A DNA stretch of 64,000 nt from Geodermatophilus ruber (lineage in GTDB: Bacteria; Actinomycetota; Actinomycetes; Mycobacteriales; Geodermatophilaceae), in assembly GCF_900114385.1 (NCBI RefSeq), contig NZ_FOSW01000019.1, forward strand, positions 30,806 to 94,805. The letters run 5' to 3'. The translations under genes and the position numbers were made by a program. The notes under the pieces are model-generated. The model made no database searches. It saw only the letters and a list, made by a program, of their open reading frames with translations, and was not told where the DNA came from. Below, piece after piece: positions 28,795 to 37,221 of the stretch; the stretch's first letter is position 1; the number at the start of each line of letters is the position of its first letter.

Positions 28795-30333
28795 TCAGGC
28801 GGCTGCGGTGGCGGCCTCGACGATCCGCTCCCGCACGGAGTCGACGGCGAGCTCGCCGGTGTCGATCCAGCGGGCGACGCGGCCGCCGGCCACGATGCCG
28901 ACGCGGTCGCAGAAGTCGGCCAGCTCGTCGGGGTCCACCGACACCACAACGACCGAGGTCCCGTGCGCGGTCGCCTCGTCGAGCAGTTGCCGCACCTGCT
29001 GGCGGGCCCGGACGTCGAGGCCGCGGGTGGGCTCGTGCAGCACGACGACGTCCCGGGCCGAGGCCATCCACCGGGCCAGCGCCAGCTTGTGCTGGTCCCC
29101 GCCGGACAGGGCGCCGAAGGTGGTGCGGATGCTCATCGTCTTGACGTCGAGCCGGTGGACGGTGTTGATCACGCCGCGCAGCGTGGCGATCTCCTTGCGG
29201 AGGTCGGTGAGCGTGCCCCAGGCCTCCTGGGTGAGGGTGCGGGCGATCGTCTCGCCGGGGTCGACCCCGTAGGCGTCGGCGTCAGGCCGGTACACGGGCA
29301 GCCGCAGGGCGGCGGCGTCCGCGGAGGGGTCCAGTGAGCGCGGCTCCCCGTGCAGCACCGCCTGGTCGCTGAGCGCCGGCAGCTCGCCGGTGAGCGCCCC
29401 GGCGATCTCGCGGACGCCGGAGGTGCGGTCCCCGGTCAGCCCGACCACCTCGCCCTGGCGCAGTGTCAGGTCGACGCCCTCGACCCGGCCGGGGACCCGC
29501 AGGTTGCGGACCAGCAGAGCCACCTCGTCGGACGGCGCCGGCCGCGCCGGTGCCGGAACCCGGACGTCGTCCGCCGGAGACGACGGCGGCGGGGCCGACG
29601 GATCCCGGCGCACCGGCAACGACACGGGTCCGCCCACGGTCTCCGCGGCCAGCCGGACCGGGTCCAGGGACGCGCTCGGGCAGTCGAGGGCGATCCGGCC
29701 CTCCCGCAGCACCAGCACGCGGTCGACCACCTCGAGCATCTCGGGCAGCCGGTGGCTGATGTAGAGCACCCCACGCCCCTGCCGGCTCAGCCGGCCGGCG
29801 ACGGCGTGCAGCCGGGTGACCTCCGAGGGCAGCAGTACCGCCGACACCTCGTCGAGCACGACCAGCCGGGTGTCCTCGGCCAGCACGCGGGCGGTCTCCA
29901 CGAGGGGGTGCACGAAGTGCGGCAGCTCCCCGATCAGGGCGTCCGGGTCCGCGTCGAGGGAGACCTCGGTGAGCAGGACCTGTGCCTGCCTGCGCAGCTC
30001 CGCCTGCGGGCGCCCGGCCTGCGGTGTGCCACGGAACACAGCCTCGGCGACGGTGAGCTCGGGGTCGATCCGGACCAGCTGCTCGACGACCCCGACGCCG
30101 ACGTGGCGCGCGTCTTGCGCCGACAGCGGGGCGTAGGGGGAGCCCTGCAGCGTCATCATCCCGGAGTCGGCCGCGGTGATCCCGGCGACGATGTCGCCGA
30201 GGGTCGACTTGCCTGCACCGTTCGTGCCGACGAGCCCGACGATCTCGCCCTCGGCGATGCTGAAGCAGACGTCCCGCAGAACCCGCCTGCCCCCGAAGGA
30301 CTTGGTCAGCCCCTCGACCTGCAGCAACGTCAT
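28795..30333 (-). CDS. Sugar-type ABC transporter ATPase (RbsA/MglA-like), orphan
   Basis: A 512-residue protein with two ABC domains, as in ribose/galactose importers. Domain 1 (about 1-240) has Walker A GTNGAGKST and Walker B LVVLDEVSAV. Its signature region reads LPHFVHPLVE instead of LSGGQ. Domain 2 (about 265-505) has a degenerate Walker A (GLTGDRTSGVRE), an intact LSGGDQHKLALAR and a Walker B VVVLHEPTRGLD with His in place of Asp. Paired in the dimer, one composite site could still be active. No permease or binding protein is adjacent. The start at 30333 has a GGGGAGG site. Confidence 0.85.
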   Translation of the reverse strand: MTLLQVEGLTKSFGGRRVLRDVCFSIAEGEIVGLVGTNGAGKSTLGDIVAGITAADSGMMTLQGSPYAPLSAQDARHVGVGVVEQLVRIDPELTVAEAVFRGTPQAGRPQAELRRQAQVLLTEVSLDADPDALIGELPHFVHPLVETARVLAEDTRLVVLDEVSAVLLPSEVTRLHAVAGRLSRQGRGVLYISHRLPEMLEVVDRVLVLREGRIALDCPSASLDPVRLAAETVGGPVSLPVRRDPSAPPPSSPADDVRVPAPARPAPSDEVALLVRNLRVPGRVEGVDLTLRQGEVVGLTGDRTSGVREIAGALTGELPALSDQAVLHGEPRSLDPSADAAALRLPVYRPDADAYGVDPGETIARTLTQEAWGTLTDLRKEIATLRGVINTVHRLDVKTMSIRTTFGALSGGDQHKLALARWMASARDVVVLHEPTRGLDVRARQQVRQLLDEATAHGTSVVVVSVDPDELADFCDRVGIVAGGRVARWIDTGELAVDSVRERIVEAATAAA

Positions 30334-30482
30334 GGGCGGGCGGCCTCCCCGGCATGGTCCCCGGCCACGGGGTCGGTCGATCGTCGTGCCGAGCGTCCTC
30401 CGCGACGCTTCGTCACGGGTCCGATGCTACCCGTGCACGAGGTCGGTGCCTCCCGAACGAGGGCGGCCGAGGGGGTTCTCCC

Positions 30483-30764
30483 TCAGGCCCGCAACCACAC
30501 CGCCGTGTCCGACGGGACGGCGCCGCCGGACACGTCGACACCGGCCAGCAGCACCTCGCTCTCGGGCAGCGGGACGTCGGCCCCGGAGACGTTGACCAGG
30601 CACACCAGGCCGCCCGGACGGCGGAATGATGCGATGGCGTAGAGGTCCTCTGGGACCGGCCTGACCATGCACACCATGGCCGCCAGCATGAAGTCGAGCT
30701 TGGCGGCGGCCACAACCACGCGCCCGACGCACTCGAAGAACGCTGGCTCCAGATCCACTGTCAC
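30483..30764 (-). pseudogene. Chimeric ORF: unknown N-terminus joined to an alpha-glucosidase C-terminal remnant
   Basis: A 93-codon frame. The last ~50 residues, from YAIASFRRPGGLVCLVNVSG through to SDTAVWLRA, match the C-terminal beta-sandwich end of GH13 alpha-glucosidases. The first ~38 residues (DLEPAFFECVGRVVVAAAKL and following) look like the start of a different small protein. The fusion appears to be a rearrangement scar. It is probably not a working enzyme, because no catalytic barrel is present. The flanking 30334-30482 holds nothing else recognised. Confidence 0.6.
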
Positions 30765-30782
30765 GCCGTCGAGCTGCCCTAC

Positions 30783-31418
30783 TCAGACCTCCAGGGCGCT
30801 GTGCTGGCGGATCCAGGTGTGCATGGCGATTCCGGCCGCCACCCCCGCGTTGATCGACCTGGTCGAGCCGAACTGCGCGATGGACACGGTGACCGCCGCC
30901 GCTGCGTGCGCCTCCGGAGTCAGGCCAGGGCCCTCCTGTCCGAACAGCAAGACGCAGCGCTCTGGCAGTTCCGTGGCCTCGATCGGAACCGAGCCGGGCC
31001 CGTTGTCCACCGCCACGAGTGCGAGGCCCTCCTGGGCAGCGTGGGCGGCTAGTGCGGGCACGTCAGAGTGATGCCGCAGGTGCTGGTACTTGTCTGTGAT
31101 CATCGCTCCGCGCCTGTTCCATCTGCGGCGGCCGACGATGTGCACCTCGGCGGCCAGGAAGGCGTTCGCCGTCCGGACCACGGTCCCGATGTTGAGATCG
31201 TGCTGCCAGTTCTCGATGGCCACGTGAAAGGGGTGTCGGCGCGTGTCGAGGTCGGCGACGATCGCCTCGACGGTCCAGTACCGGTAGCGGTCGACGACGT
31301 TGCGCCGGTCACCGTGCGCCAGCAGCTCGGGGTCGTAGCGCGGATCCTCCGGCCAGGACCCCTCCCAGGGGCCGACCCCGAGCGATCCGCCCCACTCCGT
31401 GGGGCCTGCTACCTCCAT
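30783..31418 (-). CDS. TrmH-family (SpoU) RNA methyltransferase
   Basis: A 211-residue SPOUT-class 2'-O-methyltransferase; the RNA target is not evident. Motif 1 is VAIENWQHDLNIGTVVRTAN, motif 2 is CVLLFGQEGPGLTPEA and motif 3 is SIAQFGSTRSINAGVAAGIA. All three are intact. ATG 31418 gives MEVAGPTEWGG and the expected length. A truncated homologue lies immediately upstream in the opposite direction, so the two form an inverted pair. Confidence 0.88.
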   Translation of the reverse strand: MEVAGPTEWGGSLGVGPWEGSWPEDPRYDPELLAHGDRRNVVDRYRYWTVEAIVADLDTRRHPFHVAIENWQHDLNIGTVVRTANAFLAAEVHIVGRRRWNRRGAMITDKYQHLRHHSDVPALAAHAAQEGLALVAVDNGPGSVPIEATELPERCVLLFGQEGPGLTPEAHAAAAVTVSIAQFGSTRSINAGVAAGIAMHTWIRQHSALEV

Positions 31419-31469
31419 GCCCGCGACGATGCCAGACGGGCTCAGTTGCCCCGAAACGAGCCTTTCGCC

Positions 31470-31796
31470 ATGGTCACCGACCGGTACCAGCACCTGCGGC
31501 ATCACCCCGACGTCGGTGAGCTGCTCGCCTTTGCCGCGGCAGAAGACCTGCCGGTGGTCGCCGTCGACAACCACCCCGGCTCGGTGCCGCTCGAGACGGT
31601 GCACCTGCCGCAGCGCTGCATGCTGCTGTTCGGCCAGGAAGGCCCGGGGCTCACCCCCGAGGCGCTCGCCGGCGCCGACCTGTCGGTCTCCATCGCGCAG
31701 TTCGGTTCGACCCGGTCGATCAACGCCGGCGTCGCCGCCGGGATCGCGATGCATGCCTGGATCCGCCAGCACGCCGCCCCGGGCGCGCCGGCCTAG
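31470..31796 (+). pseudogene. Truncated TrmH-family methyltransferase (C-terminal half)
   Basis: Encodes MVTDRYQHLRHHPDVGELLA to the end, including LLFGQEGPGLTPEA and SIAQFGSTRSINAGVAAGIA, but lacks motif 1 and the whole N-terminal half. About 108 codons from ATG 31470. It is head-to-head with the intact trmH homologue, whose start lies 52 bases away. Its GC-rich codon use matches the rest of the chromosome. It looks like the original gene, cut when the intact copy arrived. Its TAG stop shares the CTAG palindrome with the stop of the converging hydrolase gene. Confidence 0.75.
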
Positions 31797-32686
31797 CGCG
31801 CGGTCAGGACCTCGCGCAACGTCGTCGCGAACGCCTCCGGTTCGCCGGCGTAGCCGTGCTCGCCACCGAGGAACCCGCCATGGTGACTGGGGAAGACGGT
31901 GACCTCCTGCCCCAGGGCCTCGGCGACCGCGACGGAGGTGCGCCAGGTGAGGGTGCCCCGTGACTCGGTCCCGGCCGCGATGACCACCCGGGTCGGCGCC
32001 GCGGTCAGCGCCTCGATGTCGGGACGGTAGGCGGTGACGGCGTTCGAGGCGCCGGACAGCAGCGGGTTGTCGCGCGCTCCGTCGTCCTCGGTCGGCAGGC
32101 CGAACTGCGCGGGTTCGGGGATCGCGAAGGCGTCGGTGAACGCGCCCTGCCACGACGTCAGCGCCATGAACCCGGCCATCCCGGCCCCGAAGCCCTGCTT
32201 CCGGTACGCCGCCTGGATCTCGCGTTCCGCGGCGAAGGCCTGTTCGGCGTCCGGCAGCATGGCCAGCAAGGGAGGCTCGTGAGCGACGAGCGTGCGCACG
32301 TCGCCCGGGTGGGCGGCGACCAGGGCCAGGGCGGTCACCGCGCCGCCACTGCTGGCGAACACGTCCACGGGGCCGGCGCCGAGAGCGGTGATGACGCCGT
32401 GCAGGTCCTCGGCCTGCTGCTCGGGGTCGTGGTCGGTCCGCCCGTCGCTGCGCACGCTGCGGCCCAGGCCGCGCGGGTCGTACGTGACGACGGTGCGGTC
32501 GGGGAACAGGGAGGCCAGGGTGCCGAAGCCGCTGGCGTCCATCGGCTGGCCCACCATCACCAGCGGCGGCTGCCCGTCCGCTGCCGGCAGCGGACCGTGG
32601 ACGTCGTAGGTCAGGGTGGCGCCCGGCGCCTCGAGGGTCCGCGTGTCGGTCATGCCGGTCCGACCGCCCGGCTGCGCGGAACTCAT
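31793..32686 (-). CDS. Alpha/beta hydrolase
   Basis: Predicted hydrolase of unknown substrate. The start at 32686 overlaps the PPK2 stop (ATGA) and gives 297 residues; ATG 32653 ([11 protein letters not shown]) would give 286. The fold shows [13 protein letters not shown], a nucleophile elbow [12 protein letters not shown] (Ala-Ser-Ser-Gly-Gly, a variant of GxSxG), [10 protein letters not shown] and a late His in [15 protein letters not shown]. Cytoplasmic, with no signal peptide. Cotranscribed with PPK2. Confidence 0.82.
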   Translation of the reverse strand: MSSAQPGGRTGMTDTRTLEAPGATLTYDVHGPLPAADGQPPLVMVGQPMDASGFGTLASLFPDRTVVTYDPRGLGRSVRSDGRTDHDPEQQAEDLHGVITALGAGPVDVFASSGGAVTALALVAAHPGDVRTLVAHEPPLLAMLPDAEQAFAAEREIQAAYRKQGFGAGMAGFMALTSWQGAFTDAFAIPEPAQFGLPTEDDGARDNPLLSGASNAVTAYRPDIEALTAAPTRVVIAAGTESRGTLTWRTSVAVAEALGQEVTVFPSHHGGFLGGEHGYAGEPEAFATTLREVLTAR

Positions 32687-33450
32687 CGGTCGAGCGCGGG
32701 GTCGGCGTCGACGCCGTGGTCGGCGAGGGCCTTCTCGATCGCGTCGCACACCGTGCGCACGACGGCCACGCGTGCCCACCGCTTGTCGTCGCCGGCGACC
32801 ACGTGCCACGGGGCGGCCGGGGTGTCGGTGCGCTCCAGCATCTCTTCGACCGCCGCCTCGTACTCGCCGCGGCGCTTCCGGTTGCGCCAGTCCTCGTCGG
32901 TGAGCTTCCACGCCTTGTAGGGGTTGTCGCGGCGGCGCTCGAACCTGCGCAGCTGTTCCTCGGGCGAGACGTGCAGCCAGAACTTGACGATGATCGTGCC
33001 CTCCGCGGCCAGCGACGTCTCCAGGTCGACGATCTCGCGGTACGCGCGCCGCCACGCCTCCTCGGGGGCCAGACCCTCGACCCGCTCCACGAGCACCCGG
33101 CCGTACCAGGTGCGGTCGAGCACGGTCATGCCGCCGCGGCCGGGCAGCGCGGGCCAGAACCGCCACAGGAAGTGGTGCCGCTTCTCCCGCGAGCTCGGAG
33201 CGGCGAACTGGACGACCTTCACGTGCCGGGGGTCGAGCTCGGAGATCAGGCGCTTGATCGCCCCGCCCTTGCCCGAGGCGTCCCAGCCCTCGAACAGCAC
33301 GAGCAGCGGCGGGCCGAGATCACCGGACCCGATCTGCCCGCCGAGCAGCAGCCGCAGGTGCACCAACCGCTCCTGCGCCTCCTCGAGCAGCGCCTTGCCC
33401 TCCTTCTTGCCGAGGCGCAGGGAGAGGTCGACGTCGTCCAGCCGGCTCAT
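32683..33450 (-). CDS. PPK2-family polyphosphate kinase/phosphotransferase
   Basis: Uses polyphosphate to phosphorylate nucleotides. The 255-residue product has Walker [17 protein letters not shown], a lid arginine region [19 protein letters not shown] and Walker [18 protein letters not shown]-terminal basic stretch [20 protein letters not shown] follows; this is the standard class I PPK2 layout. Which nucleotide it prefers cannot be read from this alone. Divergent from rlmN; coupled to the hydrolase downstream. Confidence 0.9.
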   Translation of the reverse strand: MSRLDDVDLSLRLGKKEGKALLEEAQERLVHLRLLLGGQIGSGDLGPPLLVLFEGWDASGKGGAIKRLISELDPRHVKVVQFAAPSSREKRHHFLWRFWPALPGRGGMTVLDRTWYGRVLVERVEGLAPEEAWRRAYREIVDLETSLAAEGTIIVKFWLHVSPEEQLRRFERRRDNPYKAWKLTDEDWRNRKRRGEYEAAVEEMLERTDTPAAPWHVVAGDDKRWARVAVVRTVCDAIEKALADHGVDADPALDR

Positions 33451-33531
33451 GGGGGCAGCCTGGCACCGGCGGGTGACCTTCGCCGCGCATTCGTCCGCGG
33501 GCAGCGGGGGAGTGGGACGATGGAGGGCGCC

Positions 33532-34761
33532 ATGTCTGCCCTCCCTCTCGTCTTCGACGCGCCCCGCCGCGGGACGCCGCCGCGCCACCTCGCCGACCTC
33601 ACCCGCGAGGAGGCCCGCGCGGCGGTCGCCGACCTCGGGCAGCCGGCCTTCCGGGCCGACCAGCTCGCGCGGCACTTCTATCGCGGCGTCACCGACCCCG
33701 CGCAGATGACCGACCTCCCGGCCGACGCCCGCGAGGCGCTCACCGAGGCGCTGCTGCCCGGCCTGCTCACCCCGGTGCGGCACCAGAGCGCCGACGGCGG
33801 GCGCACCCGCAAGACGCTGTGGCGGCTGCACGACGGCGCGCTGGTCGAGAGCGTGCTCATGCGCTACCCCGGCCGGGCCACCGTGTGCATCTCCAGCCAG
33901 GCCGGCTGCGGCATGGCATGCCCGTTCTGCGCCACCGGCCAGCAGGGGCTGACCCGCAACCTCTCGGCGGCGGAGATCATCGGTCAGGCGGTCGCCGCCG
34001 CCGCGGCGATGGCGAACGGCGAGATCCCGGGCGGGCCCGGCCGGCTGTCCAACGTCGTCTTCATGGGCATGGGGGAGCCGCTGGCCAACTACGCCCGCGT
34101 GCGCAAGACCCTGGACGCGCTGCTCACCCCGGCACCGCACGGGCTGGGTCTCTCGCAGCGCTCGGTCACCGTCTCGACGGTCGGCCTGGTGCCGGCGATC
34201 CGCCGGCTGACGGAGGAGGGCCGCAACGTCACCCTCGCGGTCAGCCTGCACGCCCCGGACGACGAGCTGCGCGACACCCTGGTGCCGATCAACAACCGCT
34301 GGAAGGTCGGCGAGGTCGTCGCCGCGGCCGATGCCTACGCCGCCCGGACCGGCCGCCGTTACTCGGTCGAGTACGCGCTCATCCGCGACGTGAACGACCA
34401 GCCGTTCCGGGCGGACCTGCTCGGGAAGCTGCTCGCGGGCAAGCTCGCCCACGTCAACCTCATCCCGCTCAACCCGACGCCGGGCAGTCCCTGGGACGCC
34501 AGCCCGCTGCCGGCGCAGCGCGAGTTCGTCGCCCGGCTGCGCGCGGCCGGGGTGCCGACGACGGTCCGCGACACCCGCGGGCAGGACATCGACGGTGCCT
34601 GCGGCCAGCTCGCCGCGGCCGACCAGAGGCCACGTCCCGAGGCTCACCCCGAGCGTGCGAGGGGTGAGGAGGACGGGGTCCTTCTGGGCGTGCCCAGCGT
34701 GGCGGTGCCCACCCCGTCGGTCGAGCCACCCGTCGAGCTGGGGGCGGAGAGCGACGCATGA
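33532..34761 (+). CDS. rlmN: Dual-specificity RNA methyltransferase RlmN, with a repeat-derived tail
   Basis: Radical-SAM enzyme that methylates A2503 of 23S rRNA and A37 of tRNAs. ATG 33532 has a GGAGG site five bases upstream; 409 residues. The radical-SAM motif C-x3-C-x2-C is CGMACPFC near residue 127, followed by [10 protein letters not shown] and a C-terminal cysteine in [13 protein letters not shown]. The family normally ends there. Here 43 further residues follow, and the first ~20 are translated from a copy of the intergenic repeat. The stop overlaps the next gene by ATGA. Confidence 0.94.
   Translation: MSALPLVFDAPRRGTPPRHLADLTREEARAAVADLGQPAFRADQLARHFYRGVTDPAQMTDLPADAREALTEALLPGLLTPVRHQSADGGRTRKTLWRLHDGALVESVLMRYPGRATVCISSQAGCGMACPFCATGQQGLTRNLSAAEIIGQAVAAAAAMANGEIPGGPGRLSNVVFMGMGEPLANYARVRKTLDALLTPAPHGLGLSQRSVTVSTVGLVPAIRRLTEEGRNVTLAVSLHAPDDELRDTLVPINNRWKVGEVVAAADAYAARTGRRYSVEYALIRDVNDQPFRADLLGKLLAGKLAHVNLIPLNPTPGSPWDASPLPAQREFVARLRAAGVPTTVRDTRGQDIDGACGQLAAADQRPRPEAHPERARGEEDGVLLGVPSVAVPTPSVEPPVELGAESDA
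34628..34683 (+). repeat. Hairpin intergenic repeat, copy B, inside the rlmN reading frame
   Basis: Starts GGCCACGTCC, contains GAGCGTGCGA and ends GACGGGGTCCTT. An 8-bp inner stem CTCACCCC/GGGGTGAG flanks the GAGCGTGCGA loop. It shares the GAGGCTC and GAGGAGGACGGGGTCC blocks with copy A. Here it is read through as coding sequence, extending rlmN to the start of the next gene. Confidence 0.75.
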
Positions 34762-35474
34762 GCGGAGGGGTGCCGGAGGCCGAGGCCCACGGGCACAGCC
34801 ACGCCGACGTCTCCGGGGGCTGGCTGCGCGCCGCGACCTTCGGGGCGATGGACGGACTGGTCACCAACACCGCACTGGTGGCCGGCGTGGGAGGAGGCGG
34901 CGCGGCGCCGCGCGAGATCGTGCTCGCGGGAGTGGCCAGCCTGGCGGCCGGCGCGATCTCCATGGCGCTGGGGGAGTACACGTCGGTCAGGACGCAGAAC
35001 GAGCAGCTGGACCTGGAGGTCGAGAAGGAGCGCCGCGAGCTCGAGCGCAACCCGCACGGGGAGCTGGCCGAGTTCGCGCAGGTGCTGCGCGAGCGGGGTG
35101 TGGACGACGACCTGGCCCGGCGCGTGGCCACCCAGCTGCACCGCGATCCCGACACGGCGCTGCGGCTGCACGTCGTCGCCGAGCTGGGGCTCAACCCCGC
35201 GGACAAGCCCTCGCCGTGGACGGCGGCGGTGTCCTCGTTCCTGACCTTCTCGGCCGGCGCGGTCGTGCCGCTGCTGCCCTACCTGTTCGGGGTCTCGGTG
35301 CTGTGGGCGGCGCTGGCCTGCGGCGGGCTGGGCCTGGCCGTGGCGGGGGCGCTGTCCTCACGGTTCACCCCGCGGCCGTGGTGGTTCGCGGCGCTGCGCC
35401 AGCTGCTCTTCGGCGCGGCTGCCGCCGGTATCACCTACGCGATCGGGTTGGCGATCGGCGACACGGTCGCCTGA
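34758..35474 (+). CDS. VIT1/CCC1-family iron/manganese transporter
   Basis: Predicted divalent metal transporter of 238 residues in the membrane. The start overlaps the rlmN stop. The first membrane region carries [17 protein letters not shown], the family signature, followed by [21 protein letters not shown] cytoplasmic helical metal-binding domain rich in Glu follows ([18 protein letters not shown] to about 130). Three C-terminal membrane segments begin near [16 protein letters not shown]. The His-rich N-terminus (HGHSH) may bind metal. Confidence 0.9.
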   Translation: MSGGVPEAEAHGHSHADVSGGWLRAATFGAMDGLVTNTALVAGVGGGGAAPREIVLAGVASLAAGAISMALGEYTSVRTQNEQLDLEVEKERRELERNPHGELAEFAQVLRERGVDDDLARRVATQLHRDPDTALRLHVVAELGLNPADKPSPWTAAVSSFLTFSAGAVVPLLPYLFGVSVLWAALACGGLGLAVAGALSSRFTPRPWWFAALRQLLFGAAAAGITYAIGLAIGDTVA

Positions 35475-35476
35475 GC

Positions 35477-35533
35477 CCGGTACGCCGTGAGGCCCGCAAC
35501 CCCGCCCGGGGTGCGGGCCTCACGGCGTACCGG
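35477..35533. terminator. Long perfect hairpin between convergent genes
   Basis: A 22-bp perfect stem (35477-35498 with 35512-35533; arms begin CCGGTACGCC and end GGCGTACCGG) with a 13-base loop containing further CCCC/GGGG pairing. It fills the whole gap between the VIT1-like gene and the DUF2631 gene and can terminate both. Confidence 0.9.
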
Positions 35534-35860
35534 CTACTTGCTGCGCCAGGCGTTCCGGCGACGGCGCCAGTCCAGCAGCATGATCAGGACCATGCCGGCG
35601 ACGATGCCGATGATCCAGTAGTTCTCGATGTTGCCCTCGTGGTTGCCGACCAGGAACGACAGCGTGAACAGGATCGCGATGACCGCGCCGATGCGGCCCC
35701 ACTTCCCGGTCTCGCCGTGCCAGCCCCAGTCCTCGGGCTGCTCGTGCTCGACCGGGTGGGCGTCGGCGCGGAGGACGGCCTCCTCACGCCCGGGCTGGTT
35801 GACCCGCTCGGTGGCGGGATGGTCCGTCGCGATCCGCTCGCGGTGGGTCTGCTCGCTCAC
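35534..35860 (-). CDS. DUF2631 small membrane protein
   Basis: A 108-residue actinobacterial protein of unknown function with two membrane segments ([16 protein letters not shown] and [16 protein letters not shown]) after a polar ~50-residue N-terminus. The domain signature is [17 protein letters not shown]. The GTG at 35860 is preceded by GGAGAGA on its strand. Its place beside dxr is conserved in actinobacteria. Divergent from dxr. Confidence 0.85.
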   Translation of the reverse strand: MSEQTHRERIATDHPATERVNQPGREEAVLRADAHPVEHEQPEDWGWHGETGKWGRIGAVIAILFTLSFLVGNHEGNIENYWIIGIVAGMVLIMLLDWRRRRNAWRSK

Positions 35861-36023
35861 GCTCTCTCCTCGCCGGCGTTCGTCGACCGTGCTCGCGGCG
35901 CCGCCGCGTCCTGCGGCGCGCTCGCGCGCTCGCCCCGCATTCTGGCAGGAGCCCCGGGCGGAGCACCGCGCGAGGGTCGGTACGGCGTGCCGGGCGCGGC
36001 CCCGCGTCGGGAAGGATGGGGGC

Positions 36024-37220
36024 GTGGCCGATCTGCGCGAGGTGACCGTGCTGGGCTCGACCGGCTCCATCGGCCGGCAGGCGATCGCGGTGGCCGAGCA
36101 GAACCCCGAGCGGCTGCGCATCACCGGCCTGGCCGCCGGCGGCGGCGACATCGGCCTGCTGGCTGAGCAGGCGCTGTCCCTGGGGGTGCGCACCGTCGCG
36201 GTCGCGCGGGCCACCGCCGCCCAGGACCTGCAGCTGGCCTTCTACGCCGCCGCCTCCAAGCGCGGCTGGTCGCGGGGCGAGTACGTCCTGCCGGAGATCC
36301 TCGCCGGGCCGCGGGCCGCCGAGGAGCTCGCCGCCCGCCCCGCCGACGTCGTCCTCAACGGCATCACCGGGTCGATCGGGCTGGGGTCGACCCTCGCCGC
36401 GCTCACCGCCGGGCGCACCGTCGCCCTGGCCAACAAGGAGTCGCTGGTCGCCGGCGGCGCACTGGTCACCGCCGCGGCCGCGCCCGGACAGCTCGTGCCG
36501 GTGGACTCCGAGCACTCGGCTCTGGCGCAGTGCCTGCGCGGCGGCGCCCGCGGCGAGGTCGCGAGACTGGTGCTGACCGCCAGCGGCGGCCCGTTCCGGG
36601 GGCGGACGGCGGCGGAGCTCGACGGCGTCACCGTGGAGCAGGCTCTGGCCCACCCCACCTGGGACATGGGGCCCGTCGTCACGATCAACTCGGCCACGCT
36701 GGTCAACAAGGGCCTCGAGCTGATCGAGGCGCACCTGCTCTTCGGCGTCCCCTATGCCGACATCGACGTCGTGGTGCACCCGCAGTCGATCGTGCACTCG
36801 ATGGTCACCTTCGCCGACGGCGCGACCATCGCCCAGGCCAGCCCGCCCGACATGCGGCTGCCGATCGCGCTGGCGCTGGCCTGGCCCGACCGGCTGCCGG
36901 ACGTGCAGCCGGCGCTGGACTGGTCGCAGGCGAGCACCTGGGAGTTCCTGCCCCTCGACGAGGAGGCGTTCCCCGCCGTCCGGCTCGCCCGGCGGGCGGG
37001 GGAGGCCGGCGGGGTCGTGCCGGCGCTGTACAACGCGGCCAACGAGGAGGCGGTCGCCGCGTTCGCCGCGGGTCGGCTGTCGTTCCGGGGCATCGTCGAC
37101 CTCGTCGCGCGTACCCTCGACGACGCGCCGGACCTCGGCGCCCCCACCTGCGTCGAAGACGTGCTGGCGGCGGAGAAGTGGGCCCGGGAGCACGCCCGGG
37201 GAGTCATCGCCGGAGGCTGA
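36024..37220 (+). CDS. dxr: 1-deoxy-D-xylulose 5-phosphate reductoisomerase
   Basis: Second step of the MEP isoprenoid pathway, NADPH-dependent. GTG 36024 with a GGAAGGA site gives 398 residues. The NADPH-binding loop is [11 protein letters not shown] at about 8-18. Substrate and metal sites are seen in [24 protein letters not shown] and [22 protein letters not shown] and [12 protein letters not shown] complete the fold. The rip1-type protease gene follows at once, and ispG of the same pathway is one gene further on. Confidence 0.96.
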   Translation: MADLREVTVLGSTGSIGRQAIAVAEQNPERLRITGLAAGGGDIGLLAEQALSLGVRTVAVARATAAQDLQLAFYAAASKRGWSRGEYVLPEILAGPRAAEELAARPADVVLNGITGSIGLGSTLAALTAGRTVALANKESLVAGGALVTAAAAPGQLVPVDSEHSALAQCLRGGARGEVARLVLTASGGPFRGRTAAELDGVTVEQALAHPTWDMGPVVTINSATLVNKGLELIEAHLLFGVPYADIDVVVHPQSIVHSMVTFADGATIAQASPPDMRLPIALALAWPDRLPDVQPALDWSQASTWEFLPLDEEAFPAVRLARRAGEAGGVVPALYNAANEEAVAAFAAGRLSFRGIVDLVARTLDDAPDLGAPTCVEDVLAAEKWAREHARGVIAGG

Positions 37221-37221
37221 G

